In this document: piece after piece, positions 1-8,261 of the stretch
How positions within the stretch are numbered: position 1 is the stretch's first letter
Layout of the letters: each line of letters opens with the position of its first letter
NCBI RefSeq assembly: GCF_003977685.1
Contig: NZ_RYZH01000052.1
Location: 1-45,587 of the forward strand
Length of the DNA: 45,587 nucleotides
Direction of reading: 5' to 3'
Source: Tautonia sociabilis
GTDB lineage: Bacteria; Planctomycetota; Planctomycetia; Isosphaerales; Isosphaeraceae
Program-made: the position numbers and the translations under genes
The notes under the pieces: generated by a model
Told to the model about the DNA's origin: nothing
Database searches by the model: none
Seen by the model: the letters and a program-made list of their open reading frames with translations, nothing else

Positions 1-81
1 AGAGCGTTGACGTACACGACGGGTCGCTGGGAGCAGTTCTGGGGCAGGCTCAGCCGGGAGGGATACCCGGTGGCGGCGTAA
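1..81 (+). CDS. C-terminal end of an unidentified protein (partial)
   Basis: An open frame enters from the window edge and stops at TAA 79-81, giving 26 residues that include TGRWEQFWGRLSREGYP. The composition is protein-like. I cannot assign a family; an integrase- or transposase-like tail is possible but unproven. The next 700 bases are decayed DNA, which would suit the edge of a mobile or rearranged region. Confidence 0.3.
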   Translation, partial: RALTYTTGRWEQFWGRLSREGYPVAA

Positions 82-772
82 GCGAGTCCGGAGGGGCCGC
101 GAACCACATCATTCGTCGGTCACACCCCCACCGCTCAGTCATAAGCACCCTTATCGGACCCTGTCGGGATCCGGGATCGGTTTCCGACACGATGGCATGA
201 GTTGCAGAAGCGTGCTCCATCACGTCGGAAGGAATCCGGGGAGGCCCAAGATCGATGTCGATCGCGCCGAGTCCCGGTTCGGATCGGAATTGTTGTCCCA
301 GCGACGGCAGTTCCCCGACGAGCTCCGCCTTGGATACGAAGCGAACGGCGCCGGCCGCTCCGGCGGCGGCCAGATATCGCGGCGGGTCGTGGATGGACAT
401 GATCGCCACGAGCCGAGGGCGATGCCTCGCAGACCAGGTCCCCGACTCGAGCCGAAATTGAAACTCGCTCAGATTCAAGAGCAGGGAGCAGCGGCGGTTC
501 GAGACGCGGCGTCCTTGGGAAACACGGCGGCCGGAGGAGCAGAGGGCAGCCATCAACCGCTCTCCTTGGTAAGCTCGGCCTCCAACCGCGGCATCATCGA
601 TTGGCAAGCTCCTTCGGTCGGCGAGGCGGGCCAGAACGGATCAACCGGGAGGGACGGGGGCTCGCACCCGGGACCGGGAGATGGAGGAGGCCACCGCTTT
701 TCTCTCCAGGCCCGTCGCCATCGTTCGCCCGGCCAGACGATCGCACAAGGCGTGACGACGGAGATCGCAACG
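82..772. other. Non-coding or decayed stretch
   Basis: No intact gene is visible. The only recognisable content is a response-regulator remnant on the minus strand (285-430). The open frames here have no coherent family signal, and the stretch ends at a truncated SDR fragment. It reads as a graveyard between the left edge and the exopolysaccharide genes. Confidence 0.5.
285..430 (-). pseudogene. Response-regulator receiver domain remnant
   Basis: The minus-strand translation contains a block reading PRLVAIMSIHDPPRYLAAAG, then a segment with VRFVSKAELVGELP. This matches the second half of a CheY-like receiver domain: the beta4 strand, alpha4, the conserved lysine of beta5 (in FVSKAEL) and the start of alpha5. 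The phosphoacceptor Asp half and any output domain are not visible in any nearby frame. The flanking residues of the same open frame are not protein-like. I infer a truncated, non-functional relic of a NarL/LuxR- or CheY-type regulator. Confidence 0.45.
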
Positions 773-916
773 GTGATCGGGATCGACCTCGGCGGCAAGG
801 TGGCCCTCGTGGCCGGCGCCGGCCGAGGCCTCGGCCGGGCCACCGCAACGGCCCTTCACGCCGCCGGCGCGGCCGTCGTCATCAACGACATGCCGGACGA
901 GGAGGGGAGAGCGTAA
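773..916 (+). pseudogene. Truncated short-chain dehydrogenase/reductase fragment
   Basis: About 47 residues resemble the N-terminus of a classical SDR such as a FabG-like 3-oxoacyl reductase. There is a beta1 strand, a glycine-rich cofactor loop (AGAGRGLG in place of the usual TGxxxGxG), a helix, and a second strand ending VVINDMPDEEGRA. The frame then stops at 914-916, about 200 residues short of a full enzyme. The NSYK catalytic region is absent downstream. A GTG at 773 would be the likely start. Non-functional by inference. Confidence 0.5.
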
Positions 917-977
917 GAGATCGGACGATCAGCAGGAAGGTTCCGGCCCCCCGATCACCGTGCCCGGGAAGATCGGA

Positions 978-2930
978 TCACCCCAGGCATCGGGCGACGA
1001 GCCGGCGGGCGAGCAGGGGGAGCGACAGGGGGGCGCGCTGACGGTCGACGCCGATCGAGTAGATCCACTGCAAGAGCCCGTCGCGCTCCCGGGGGTCGGC
1101 CAGAGTGAACCGGAGGCCCAGGAGGTCGCCGTGACGGCGGACGACCTCTCCTCGGATCGATCGGCCGCCGGGGAGATGAAGCCGCATGGCCGAGGGAGCG
1201 TCTCGGTCGGCGGGCCATGCGATCCCGGCTCCGCTCGCCGACACGTCGAGCAGCGGTGCCAGCCGCCAGGTGCCGTCGTCCCCCTCACACATCACGGGGG
1301 TGGCGGTCCGGTACCGCTCGGCCTCCCGACGGCGGCCCCGGTCCCTCCCCGCCAGGATGGCCAGCACCAGCGCCCCGGCGTTGGCCGCCGCGAAGAACGA
1401 GGCCGCCGCCCGGTGCTCGGGAGCGGCGATGATCTGCGTCTCGGGCCAGGCGTTGACCAGCAGGCCGAGCATCGTCAGCAGCAGCAAGCCCAGGGCGCAG
1501 CCCCGGGCGAAGGTGTCGACCCCCTGCCCCGCCCCGCTCCCCTTGGGAGTGACCCGGAAGGGCTCGCCGAAGGGCTTGATCAGCGTCGAGAGGATCGTCG
1601 GCACCAGCCGGAAGCTCAGCAGCAGCGAGAACCCAGTCGACAGCAGCGGCAGGTAGCGCCCTCCCGAGAGCCAGATCATCGGCGCCGTCAGGGCCACCAG
1701 CACCGGCAATTGGTAGCGGATCAGGTCCGGCAGCGTTGCCCCCACCAGCGGGGCCATCCCGGTCCACAGGAAGACGATCGGCACCAGGACGGCGAACAGC
1801 CGGACCGGCGTCTGCACCATCCAGTCGATCGGGAAGAAGAACAGCCGCTGGATCGGCGACAGGCCCGAGCCGAGGGGGCCGTCCTTCAGGAACATCAGCT
1901 GCAAGCCTCCCCGGCACCAGCGCTGGCGCTGCACGAACATGCCGGCCACGCTTTCCGGCGAGAGGCCGAAGGCCAGCGGCTCGTTAAGATACCGGGTGAC
2001 GTAGCCCCGCCGCAGCAGGGCGAGCGACGAGAGGATGTCCTCCGTCACCGAGTCGGTCGGGATTCCGCCGACTTCCATCAGGGCGCTGCGTCGCTGGACG
2101 CTCGCCGATCCGCAGCAGAAGGCGCAGTCCCAGGCGTCCCGGCTCGGCTGGACGACGTCGAAGAACAGCCGCTGCTCGTTGGGGGACTGGTCCCCCAGGC
2201 CGAGGTTCATCTCGAAGATGTCGGCGTTGAGGAAGTGATGCGGCGTCTGGACGATGGCGACCCTCGGGTCGTCGAAGAAGCCGACGGTGCGCATCAGGAA
2301 GTCTCGCCTCGGGGCGAAGTCGGCGTCGAGCACGACGAACAGCTCGGCGTCGGTCTGCGACAGGGCGTGGTTGATGTTGCCGGCCTTGGCGTGCCGGTTG
2401 TCGGGGCGGGTGATGTAGCCGACCCCCCGCTCCTCGCAGAACGCTCGAAGCCAGGGCCTGCGGCCGTCGTCGAGCACCCAGAGGGTGAAGTTCGGGTAGT
2501 CCATCCCCATCGCGGCGAGGATCGGCCCCTCCAGCACCTCGATCCCCTCGTTATAAGTGCAGAGGAACACGTCCACGCGAGGCAGCTCGTGCGGGGGGAG
2601 CCGCCGGAGCTTCCGCTCGTGCCGGTCGGCCTCGGCGGAATGGTCGCTGGTGCGCGTCAGCATCAGGTAGGTGACGCCGCAGTTGGCGATGGCGGCCAGC
2701 TCGAAGAGGAAGACCGTCCAGACCCAGATCCCGGCCCAGGTCGTCGGGTCGACCGGCAGCACCGTGATCGAGGCTCGCAAGATCAGGTACCGGACGGCCA
2801 CGGCCAGGGCGAAGGCCACGGCCAGCGATCGCGCCCAAGACCGCTGCCTCGGCAGGCCGGGGAGGACGGCCACGGCAAGGCCGGCCACGATCAGGACGGG
2901 AGCCCACTCAGCCCCCGGATCGGGTGTCAT
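978..2930 (-). CDS. Cellulose synthase-like GT2 with C-terminal PilZ domain
   Basis: A membrane processive beta-glycosyltransferase of the BcsA type, 650 aa, predicted to polymerise and translocate an exopolysaccharide. Several hydrophobic segments lie at the N-terminus and after the catalytic domain. The GT-A motifs are all present: DVFLCTYNE, DDG, VLDADF (DxD), SVTED (TED) and QRQRWCRGG (Q-x-x-RW). The C-terminus carries a PilZ-like c-di-GMP site (RRREAERYR, then LLDVSASGAGI), so activity is probably controlled by c-di-GMP. The ATG at 2930 is chosen because AGGGG lies 9 bases upstream; an upstream TTG at 2993 would overlap the preceding gene. It follows the membrane-fusion protein gene by 28 bases, probably as one operon. 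The polymer is unknown. Confidence 0.88.
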   Translation of the reverse strand: MTPDPGAEWAPVLIVAGLAVAVLPGLPRQRSWARSLAVAFALAVAVRYLILRASITVLPVDPTTWAGIWVWTVFLFELAAIANCGVTYLMLTRTSDHSAEADRHERKLRRLPPHELPRVDVFLCTYNEGIEVLEGPILAAMGMDYPNFTLWVLDDGRRPWLRAFCEERGVGYITRPDNRHAKAGNINHALSQTDAELFVVLDADFAPRRDFLMRTVGFFDDPRVAIVQTPHHFLNADIFEMNLGLGDQSPNEQRLFFDVVQPSRDAWDCAFCCGSASVQRRSALMEVGGIPTDSVTEDILSSLALLRRGYVTRYLNEPLAFGLSPESVAGMFVQRQRWCRGGLQLMFLKDGPLGSGLSPIQRLFFFPIDWMVQTPVRLFAVLVPIVFLWTGMAPLVGATLPDLIRYQLPVLVALTAPMIWLSGGRYLPLLSTGFSLLLSFRLVPTILSTLIKPFGEPFRVTPKGSGAGQGVDTFARGCALGLLLLTMLGLLVNAWPETQIIAAPEHRAAASFFAAANAGALVLAILAGRDRGRRREAERYRTATPVMCEGDDGTWRLAPLLDVSASGAGIAWPADRDAPSAMRLHLPGGRSIRGEVVRRHGDLLGLRFTLADPRERDGLLQWIYSIGVDRQRAPLSLPLLARRLVARCLG

Positions 2931-2958
2931 CGCGACGGTCCCCCTCGGGGCGATGGGC

Positions 2959-4242
2959 TCAGCGTTTGGTCCAGACGATCGCCGGGCCGCCAATGTGGTG
3001 CCGGTTGGCCGGGTCGCCGCCGTCGGGCTGGACCTCCAGCTCGATGATCGCCCGGAAGGTTCCCGGGGGAACCGAGTCCCGGGGGATCTGCCCCATCGTC
3101 CTCGGATCGACCGCCCCGGGGTCGGTCACTCGGACGACCCGTCCCGGCAGGATCAGAGAGGAGCCGAGCAGCCGGGCCTCCACTGGCGTCCCCGGCCGGA
3201 CCCGGGCGGCGTCGGCCTCCTTGAACAGCGCCTCGATCCCCAGCCGATCCGGGTCGACGATCTCCAGGGCCGTCGCGCCGGGAGTGACCTCGACGTCGGG
3301 GGACAGTGAGGACGACCAAACGATCCCCCCCATCGGCGAGACGACCCGGAGCCGGCCCTCCTCCAGATGCCGGCGCTCTCCCTCGAGCCGAGCCTCCAGC
3401 TCGGCGAGCTTCCCACCCAACTCCCCCAGCCGGGCCCGCAGCCCCATCTGCTGCATCTCGATCTCGTCGCAACGCTGCAGCGAGGCGACCCGGTCCTGCC
3501 CGCCGTCGGCTTCCCCCACGAATACCCCGCTCCGGGCGGAGTCGAGCTGCAATCGGTGGCGTTCCTCGGCCATTCGGGCCTCCTCCAACTCGTCCCGGGC
3601 GACCTCCAGCGCGGCCTCGGCCCTCGACCGCTCGAACTCGGACGACGCCCCCCGGCTCGACAGCCTCCCCTGCAGGCGAAGCTCAAGCTCCGCCTCCCGG
3701 AGCCGGGACTCAGCCGCCTCCACCCGGGCCCGCTGCTCGGCCAGCTGCGCCTCCGCCCGGGCGACCCGGGCCTTCCGGTACTCGTCGAAGTGGGCCTTCA
3801 GAGTCTCCTTCAGCTCGTCCAGCTCGGCGAGCTGCCCCCGGATCGCGTCGGCCGCCCGACGGACGGACTCGGCCTCCGCCCGGAACTGCTCCGAAGGGCG
3901 CCGGTCGGGGGAGGCCTCTCGCACCTCGAAGAGCACCTGACCGGCGGAGACCCTCGCTCCCACCTCGGGAGGCGTCCCGACAATCACTCCCGGCTGATGC
4001 ACCCGGACCACCGCCGAGGGCGCCGTGACCGACGCCCGGACGCTGGTCCGATACAGGACCGAAGGCATGATCAGCCACGCCGCCTCGGCCAGCATCGCCC
4101 CGCCGATCAGCCACCGGATCAGGCGTCGCCACCCGTTTCTCGGTGGGCGTTTCGTCGGTGTTGGGGCCGGGGCATCGGCTTCCTCGGTCGGCGTCGGTTG
4201 GTTCGAAGGGATCGCTTCGAGTCGGATTCGTGTCGCTTCCAT
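2959..4242 (-). CDS. HlyD-family membrane-fusion / periplasmic adaptor protein
   Basis: A 427-aa inner-membrane-anchored adaptor. A Pro/Thr-rich cytoplasmic N-terminus (1-38) precedes one transmembrane segment (about 41-62). A first lipoyl half-motif follows (VHQPGVIVGTPPEVGARVSAGQ). Next is a long Ala/Glu/Arg coiled-coil hairpin (about 115-295), then the second lipoyl half (RVVSPMGGIVW) and a beta-barrel segment (DPDRLGIEALFKEADAARV). This is the standard HlyD/EmrA/Alg44-like layout. With the downstream GT2-PilZ gene, the likely role is bridging the synthase to the outer envelope during polysaccharide export. No ABC transporter or outer-membrane factor gene lies next to it. Confidence 0.85.
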   Translation of the reverse strand: MEATRIRLEAIPSNQPTPTEEADAPAPTPTKRPPRNGWRRLIRWLIGGAMLAEAAWLIMPSVLYRTSVRASVTAPSAVVRVHQPGVIVGTPPEVGARVSAGQVLFEVREASPDRRPSEQFRAEAESVRRAADAIRGQLAELDELKETLKAHFDEYRKARVARAEAQLAEQRARVEAAESRLREAELELRLQGRLSSRGASSEFERSRAEAALEVARDELEEARMAEERHRLQLDSARSGVFVGEADGGQDRVASLQRCDEIEMQQMGLRARLGELGGKLAELEARLEGERRHLEEGRLRVVSPMGGIVWSSSLSPDVEVTPGATALEIVDPDRLGIEALFKEADAARVRPGTPVEARLLGSSLILPGRVVRVTDPGAVDPRTMGQIPRDSVPPGTFRAIIELEVQPDGGDPANRHHIGGPAIVWTKR

Positions 4243-4722
4243 CGCGGGCGATCGGCCGCGAGGCCGCCCTTCAAGGCATCGATCAGTGCGGGGCCTCGCG
4301 ACCCCGACGACCGACGTCGCCCCCCCGTTCCAAGGACTCCCGATTCCCGATCACCCACAATCACCGAGACGACCGTCGATCCTTCCCGGACGGGGCGCCG
4401 TCTTGATCAAGCCTAGGTCACATCCCGGACCGATCCCCAGAAAACGCCGGACGGCGACCTGACCGGAACCCCAACGAGAAGGCGGATGGCACCCCTGAAC
4501 CCGGCATCCTCCGGAACGATCTCCAGGGAATCGCGCGAGAGGCGAGCAGGCCGGTCGTCGGGATGGTCGTCGGCTCCCTTCCCGGAAACAACACGATCAG
4601 AGACTCCTCGAGGAGGGACCAGTCCTGGAGTTTTCCGGGAGGCCTGAGCGTGGGGGGAACCGGGGCAGTCCCGCTGAACTCCCGGAGCCGCCCGCCCCGC
4701 CCATCGATGCCAGGATCCACCG

Positions 4723-4965
4723 GTCGGCCAGTGGGCCGTCAGCGTCACCGAACCGGGAGAGAGGGCCCCCCATGCGGTTCCTCAGGGAGACATCGAGGCG
4801 GCAGGCACGCCGGGAGTCGTCGCCTCGGTCGGGGTCGTCCAGCACCCGGCCAGTCGCCAGACCGCCCCCGCCCCTCCCGGCGAGCAGGATGGGCATCTCG
4901 TCGCCCTGGCGGCGGTCGCCGTCGAAGAGGTTCGAGCAGCACCTCAGCAGAGAGTGATCCCGCAT
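4723..4965 (-). pseudogene. DUF1552 protein C-terminal remnant
   Basis: The minus-strand translation reads RDHSLLRCCSNLFDGD, EMPILLAGRGGGGLATGRVL, then SLRNRMGGPLSRFGDADGPL. This matches the C-terminal part of planctomycete DUF1552 proteins, in which a metal-site-like region is followed by a glycine-rich 'LPILLAG(R/G)GGG' stretch and a 'DRMGV...FGD' motif. The N-terminal 300 or so residues are absent. It directly follows a DUF1592 remnant, the gene order usually seen for this pair, so an ancestral two-gene operon has probably been deleted internally and degraded. Confidence 0.55.
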
Positions 4966-5133
4966 CGAGCCGTTCGTCGACCGGACGGTCCTCCCGGTCG
5001 ATGCGCTCGAAGAACGCCTCAGCCTCGCCGAGCATCGCGGCCCGAAGCCCTGCGGTGAACTCAGGGAATCGGCCCGAATCGATTCCCTGGTTCCGGTCGA
5101 AGCGGTCGAACCCCAGCCACTGGACAAAAACCC
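4955..5133 (-). pseudogene. DUF1592 protein remnant
   Basis: The minus-strand translation gives VQWLGFDRFDRNQGIDSGRF, then PEFTAGLRAAMLGEAEAFFE and RIDREDRPVDERLDAG. This matches the DUF1592 segment of planctomycete cytochrome-associated DUF1587/1592/1588/1585 proteins, typically W-L-G...R-FPEF...LR.AM..E.EAFF..I.REDR.V..LLDA. There is no start codon, and the frame is lost where the DUF1588 region should begin. The DUF1552 remnant follows in a different frame. Confidence 0.5.
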
Positions 5134-5420
5134 CAGGCTCACAATGTTTATAAAATATAAGATATCATCATAAATCTGAAGTTCAGCATTCCGGGCGCCG
5201 CCGGCCCGAGGGCGTTTGACGGCGAGCGATTCGGGATCTACGAATCCCGCAGCGGCACCGTGCCGACAGCGGTGGGGGCGCGATGCCTCGGAGGCCGACC
5301 CCGGGAGCGATCCCGAGTCGGACGCGAGCCGGCGACTCCGGGGGCACGCCCCCGAGGTCCGGCAGTCGGCTGCCCGGGAGTGCCGAGGGTTCCAAACCAG
5401 ACGAAGGGAAAGGGGCAACC

Positions 5421-5873
5421 ATGCTCAGGAAACAGATCGTTGCGAGGCCCCGCTCGGGCTTCACCCTGGTGGAGCTGGCGGTGGTCGTCGTGATCATCGG
5501 CGTGCTGGCCGCCTTCGGCGTCCCGCGCTTCCTCCAGTCCGTCGAGCGGTCGAAGGCGTCCGAGGCCTTCAGCTACCTCAGCGCCGTCCGCACCGCCCAG
5601 GAGCGGTATCACGCCCGAGAGGGCACCTACGCCAGCGACCTAGGCGACCTCGACATCCAATCGCCGACGCCGAAGTACTTCACCGTCGGCGCCGTCGCCG
5701 CCGGCTCCTCAGGCTCGATCCAGGACTCCTGGACCCTGACCCTGACCCGATCCGGCTCCTCGGCCGGCTACGGCGCCTACACGGTGGTCTTCACCGACCA
5801 GGGCTACGACGCGACCAACAGTACCATCGATCCCGAGATCAACCCGATCGGCGGCTCAAGCAGCAGCACCTGA
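5421..5873 (+). CDS. Type IV pilin / GspG-like major pseudopilin (copy 1)
   Basis: A 150-aa class III prepilin. A short basic leader (MLRKQIVARPRSG) is followed by the prepilin peptidase site and FTLVEL with Glu at +5. Then comes the hydrophobic alpha1 helix (VVVVIIGVLAAFGVPRFL), followed by a globular C-terminal half. The GspG-like motif ERYHAREGTYASDLGDL suggests a major-pilin fold. The ATG at 5421 has AGGGG five bases upstream. This gene is the first of a paralogous pair. 5444-5689 differs from 6213-6458 at only two positions. Divergence is concentrated in a surface segment (GAVAAGSSGSIQ here) and the tail. An 11-bp-stem hairpin follows the stop codon. Confidence 0.9.
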   Translation: MLRKQIVARPRSGFTLVELAVVVVIIGVLAAFGVPRFLQSVERSKASEAFSYLSAVRTAQERYHAREGTYASDLGDLDIQSPTPKYFTVGAVAAGSSGSIQDSWTLTLTRSGSSAGYGAYTVVFTDQGYDATNSTIDPEINPIGGSSSST

Positions 5874-5891
5874 GGCTCGCTCGCCTGATCT

Positions 5892-5928
5892 CCGGGCCGC
5901 CCGGCCGCCCCGCCGGTGGGCGGCCCGG
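5892..5928 (+). terminator. GC-rich hairpin after pilin copy 1
   Basis: CCGGGCCGCCC (5892-5902) pairs perfectly with GGGCGGCCCGG (5918-5928) around a 15-base loop, 18 bases after the pilin stop. There is no T-run. It could be an attenuator, an mRNA-stabilising hairpin that raises pilin dosage, or a partial terminator. Confidence 0.4.
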
Positions 5929-6189
5929 CGGTGGGGAGGCCCTCGCCGCGGTCAGGCTCGCGACCGCCCGGCCCGACCCCGTGGGCCAGGCGGCCGCAAG
6001 CCCGGGCAGCCCCAGGGATCCGAGGGTGGGACCCATCCGGCTTCCGCGGGCCGGGGTGTCCGGCTGAAGGCCTCGCCGAGGGATGCCCGAGGCGGGGCAC
6101 CCCGGCCGTCCCTGGAGAGCGCGATCGTCCGATGGGGCGGCGACGCGGCATGCCGGACCTTTCCTACCAACGAATAAGGGGTGAGTTCG

Positions 6190-6642
6190 ATGCAGATCAA
6201 GCCAAACGCCTCGAGGCCCCGCTCGGGCTTCACACTGGTGGAGCTGGCGGTGGTCGTCGTGATCATCGGCGTGCTGGCCGCCTTCGGCGTCCCGCGCTTC
6301 CTCCAGTCCGTCGAGCGGTCGAAGGCGTCCGAGGCCTTCAGCTACCTCAGCGCCGTCCGCACCGCCCAGGAGCGGTATCACGCCCGAGAGGGCACCTACG
6401 CCAGCGACCTGGGCGACCTCGACATCCAATCGCCGACGCCGAAGTACTTCACCGTCGGCACGATCGGGCCCGGAAGCACCACCGACCTGGAGGACTCCTG
6501 GACCCTGACCCTGACCCGATCCGGCTCCTCGGCCGGCTATGGGGCCTACACCGTCACCTTCACCGACCAGGGCTACGACGCGACCAACAGCACCATCGTC
6601 TCCGAGATCAACCCGATCGGCAGTACGGGCGGCAGCACCTGA
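6190..6642 (+). CDS. Type IV pilin / GspG-like major pseudopilin (copy 2)
   Basis: A 150-aa paralogue of the upstream pilin, exactly the same length. The leader is MQIKPNASRPRSG, then FTLVEL (Glu+5) and an identical alpha1 helix and ERYHAREGTYASDL region. The variable patch here is GTIGPGSTTDLE, and the tail is NPIGSTGGST. The ATG at 6190 is preferred over the GTG at 6181 because AAGGGGTG (6176-6183) sits at ribosome-binding distance, and because this start gives the same length as copy 1. The two genes are separated by 316 bases with no gene. The copies probably form homo- or heteropolymeric filaments; which is the major subunit is unknown. Confidence 0.9.
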   Translation: MQIKPNASRPRSGFTLVELAVVVVIIGVLAAFGVPRFLQSVERSKASEAFSYLSAVRTAQERYHAREGTYASDLGDLDIQSPTPKYFTVGTIGPGSTTDLEDSWTLTLTRSGSSAGYGAYTVTFTDQGYDATNSTIVSEINPIGSTGGST

Positions 6643-6750
6643 TGAATCGTCCCTCGCCGGCATGACCGGGCCGGTGACGAGATGACCCGGGCCTCGGTCG
6701 CTCACAGGGCCCCGCGCGAGCCACCGAATCCCCCAGGGCGGATCCCACCG

Positions 6751-8250
6751 ATGAAGGCGCTGCTCGCGAGAATCCCCAGAAGGCGGGCCATCGGCCTGCA
6801 CGTCGGCGACCGAGAGGTCGCGGTCAGCCGCATGGCCTTCACGCTGCTCGGCCCGGTCGAGCTGGAACGCCGCGTCGAGCCCCGTCCCCCCGGCCCCCCC
6901 ACCGAGACGATCCGATCCCTGCTGGAGCCGATCCGGGCTCGGGGGGACTGGCATCGAGCCCCCATCGCCGTCGGCATGCCGGGGATGGGGGTCTTCTTCT
7001 CCACCCGGCCGGTCCACCTCCAGCGCTCCTCCGAGGACCAGTCCCCTCAGGTCCTGCTCCATGAGATCCTCCAGTCGGCCAACCTGAACATCGACCACAT
7101 GGACGTTGACGCCATCCGATGGCAGCCCGGCCGGCTCCCCCTGGCCAGCGTCGCCGCCTGCCGCAAGAAGGCCCTGGCGCCGATCCTCGAGGCGCTGGAG
7201 GACTGCGGCGTCCGCCCCTACCAGGTCGAACCCGCCCCCTGCGGCCTGCTCCGCGCCGCCGTCGAGCGGCATCGCACCCCGAGGCGCTGCCCGTCCGCCC
7301 TCCGCGTCTTCCTCGGCAAGGAGCACGCCCTGGCCGTCCTCACCGCCGCCGACACCCCGCTGATGTGGCGGTACTTCCCCCTGCAGTCCGGCACCGAGGG
7401 GACGGCGATCCTCTCCACCTTCCGCTTCATCAGCAACAGCTTCCGCGTCTACGGCGGCGAGGCTCCCCCCGCCGCGGTGATCATCCACGGCCGCCCCGAC
7501 CTGACCGGCCTCGGCGAGGGGGAAGGCTGGGCCGGCGTCTCGGCCCGCGTCCTCCGGTATGCCGGCCCAGCCTACGACGCTGGCGAGATCGCCTCGGGCC
7601 TCGCCCTGGGCTGCCACCCCCAGGCCAACGCCTTCAACCTCGCCCGCCACCTCCGGCCCCCCGAGCCGATCCTCAGCCAGCTCCCCTGGGGACAACTCGC
7701 CGTCCAGAGCACCGCCCTGGCCGTCGCCACCCTGCTGATGATCGAGCACCGCCGCGATGTCGAGCGCCAGGCCATCGCCCTCCACGCCGAGCAGGCCCAG
7801 TTCCCCTGGCTCCGCGCCACCGACGCCGCCTCCCTCCGCCGCGAACGCGACGACCTGCGCCGGCGCGCCGAGGCGGTCGAGCATTACCTCTCCAGCCGCA
7901 TCGTCTGGACCGACTGCATCCGGGAGGTCGCCGACCTGCTTCCCGACAGCATGACGCTGACCGCCCTCGAGGGCTTCGCCGAATACTCCAAACCCCACAG
8001 CAACAAGGGCAATCCCAAGCGTTCCCTGGCCCTCTCGGTCGACGCCCCCATCCCCGCCGGCGGCGCCATCTCCCCCGAGGTCGAGGGCCTCATCGGCGCG
8101 CTCCGGGACAGCCCCGTCCTCGAACAAGCCCTGCCCGAGATCGGCATGGCCGGCCTCCGATGGGGCGCCTCCGGGCCCTCTCGGACGCCGGCCGCCTCGT
8201 TCACCGTCCTCTGTCTGCCCAAGGGCAAGGGCTCCAAGAAACGTTCCTAG
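6751..8250 (+). CDS. PilM-PilN-like fusion (GspL-type assembly platform protein)
   Basis: A 499-aa protein. The N-terminal part (about 12-300) has an actin-like PilM/GspL look: AIGLHVGDREVAVSR at the start, a central 'VEPAPCGLLRA' segment and 'FLGKEHALAVLTAA'. A hydrophobic segment near 325 (STALAVATLLMI) is followed by a coiled coil (about 335-380) and a PilN-like periplasmic domain (IVWTDCIREVADLLPDSMTL). Cytoplasmic ATPase-binding and periplasmic modules are thus fused, as in GspL. The ATG at 6751 is chosen because the upstream extension is Pro/Arg-rich and not conserved-looking; no strong ribosome-binding site is visible. It lies in the operon 11 bases before the PilO-like gene. Confidence 0.75.
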   Translation: MKALLARIPRRRAIGLHVGDREVAVSRMAFTLLGPVELERRVEPRPPGPPTETIRSLLEPIRARGDWHRAPIAVGMPGMGVFFSTRPVHLQRSSEDQSPQVLLHEILQSANLNIDHMDVDAIRWQPGRLPLASVAACRKKALAPILEALEDCGVRPYQVEPAPCGLLRAAVERHRTPRRCPSALRVFLGKEHALAVLTAADTPLMWRYFPLQSGTEGTAILSTFRFISNSFRVYGGEAPPAAVIIHGRPDLTGLGEGEGWAGVSARVLRYAGPAYDAGEIASGLALGCHPQANAFNLARHLRPPEPILSQLPWGQLAVQSTALAVATLLMIEHRRDVERQAIALHAEQAQFPWLRATDAASLRRERDDLRRRAEAVEHYLSSRIVWTDCIREVADLLPDSMTLTALEGFAEYSKPHSNKGNPKRSLALSVDAPIPAGGAISPEVEGLIGALRDSPVLEQALPEIGMAGLRWGASGPSRTPAASFTVLCLPKGKGSKKRS

Positions 8251-8261
8251 CCGAGACCCCC

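Larger units (their letters stand above)
4243..5420. other. Intergenic region with decayed genes and an AT-rich patch
   Basis: No intact gene. 4723-5133 holds minus-strand remnants of DUF1552 and DUF1592 proteins, listed separately. An AT-rich patch at about 5146-5175 (tttataaaatataagatatcatcataaa) stands out against the GC-rich background. It may hold the promoter for the pilin operon 250 bases downstream, but no clear -35/-10 pair can be assigned. Confidence 0.5.

Noticed and set aside
960..3047. Long plus-strand open frame opposite the GT2-PilZ gene
   Set aside because: It is Gln/Arg/Pro-rich, an antisense artefact of GC-rich coding DNA. The minus strand has complete glycosyltransferase motifs.
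5839..8127. Long minus-strand open frame opposite pilin 2 and the PilM-PilN gene
   Set aside because: It is a low-complexity Gly/Asp/Val antisense frame. The plus strand has the pilin and PilM features.
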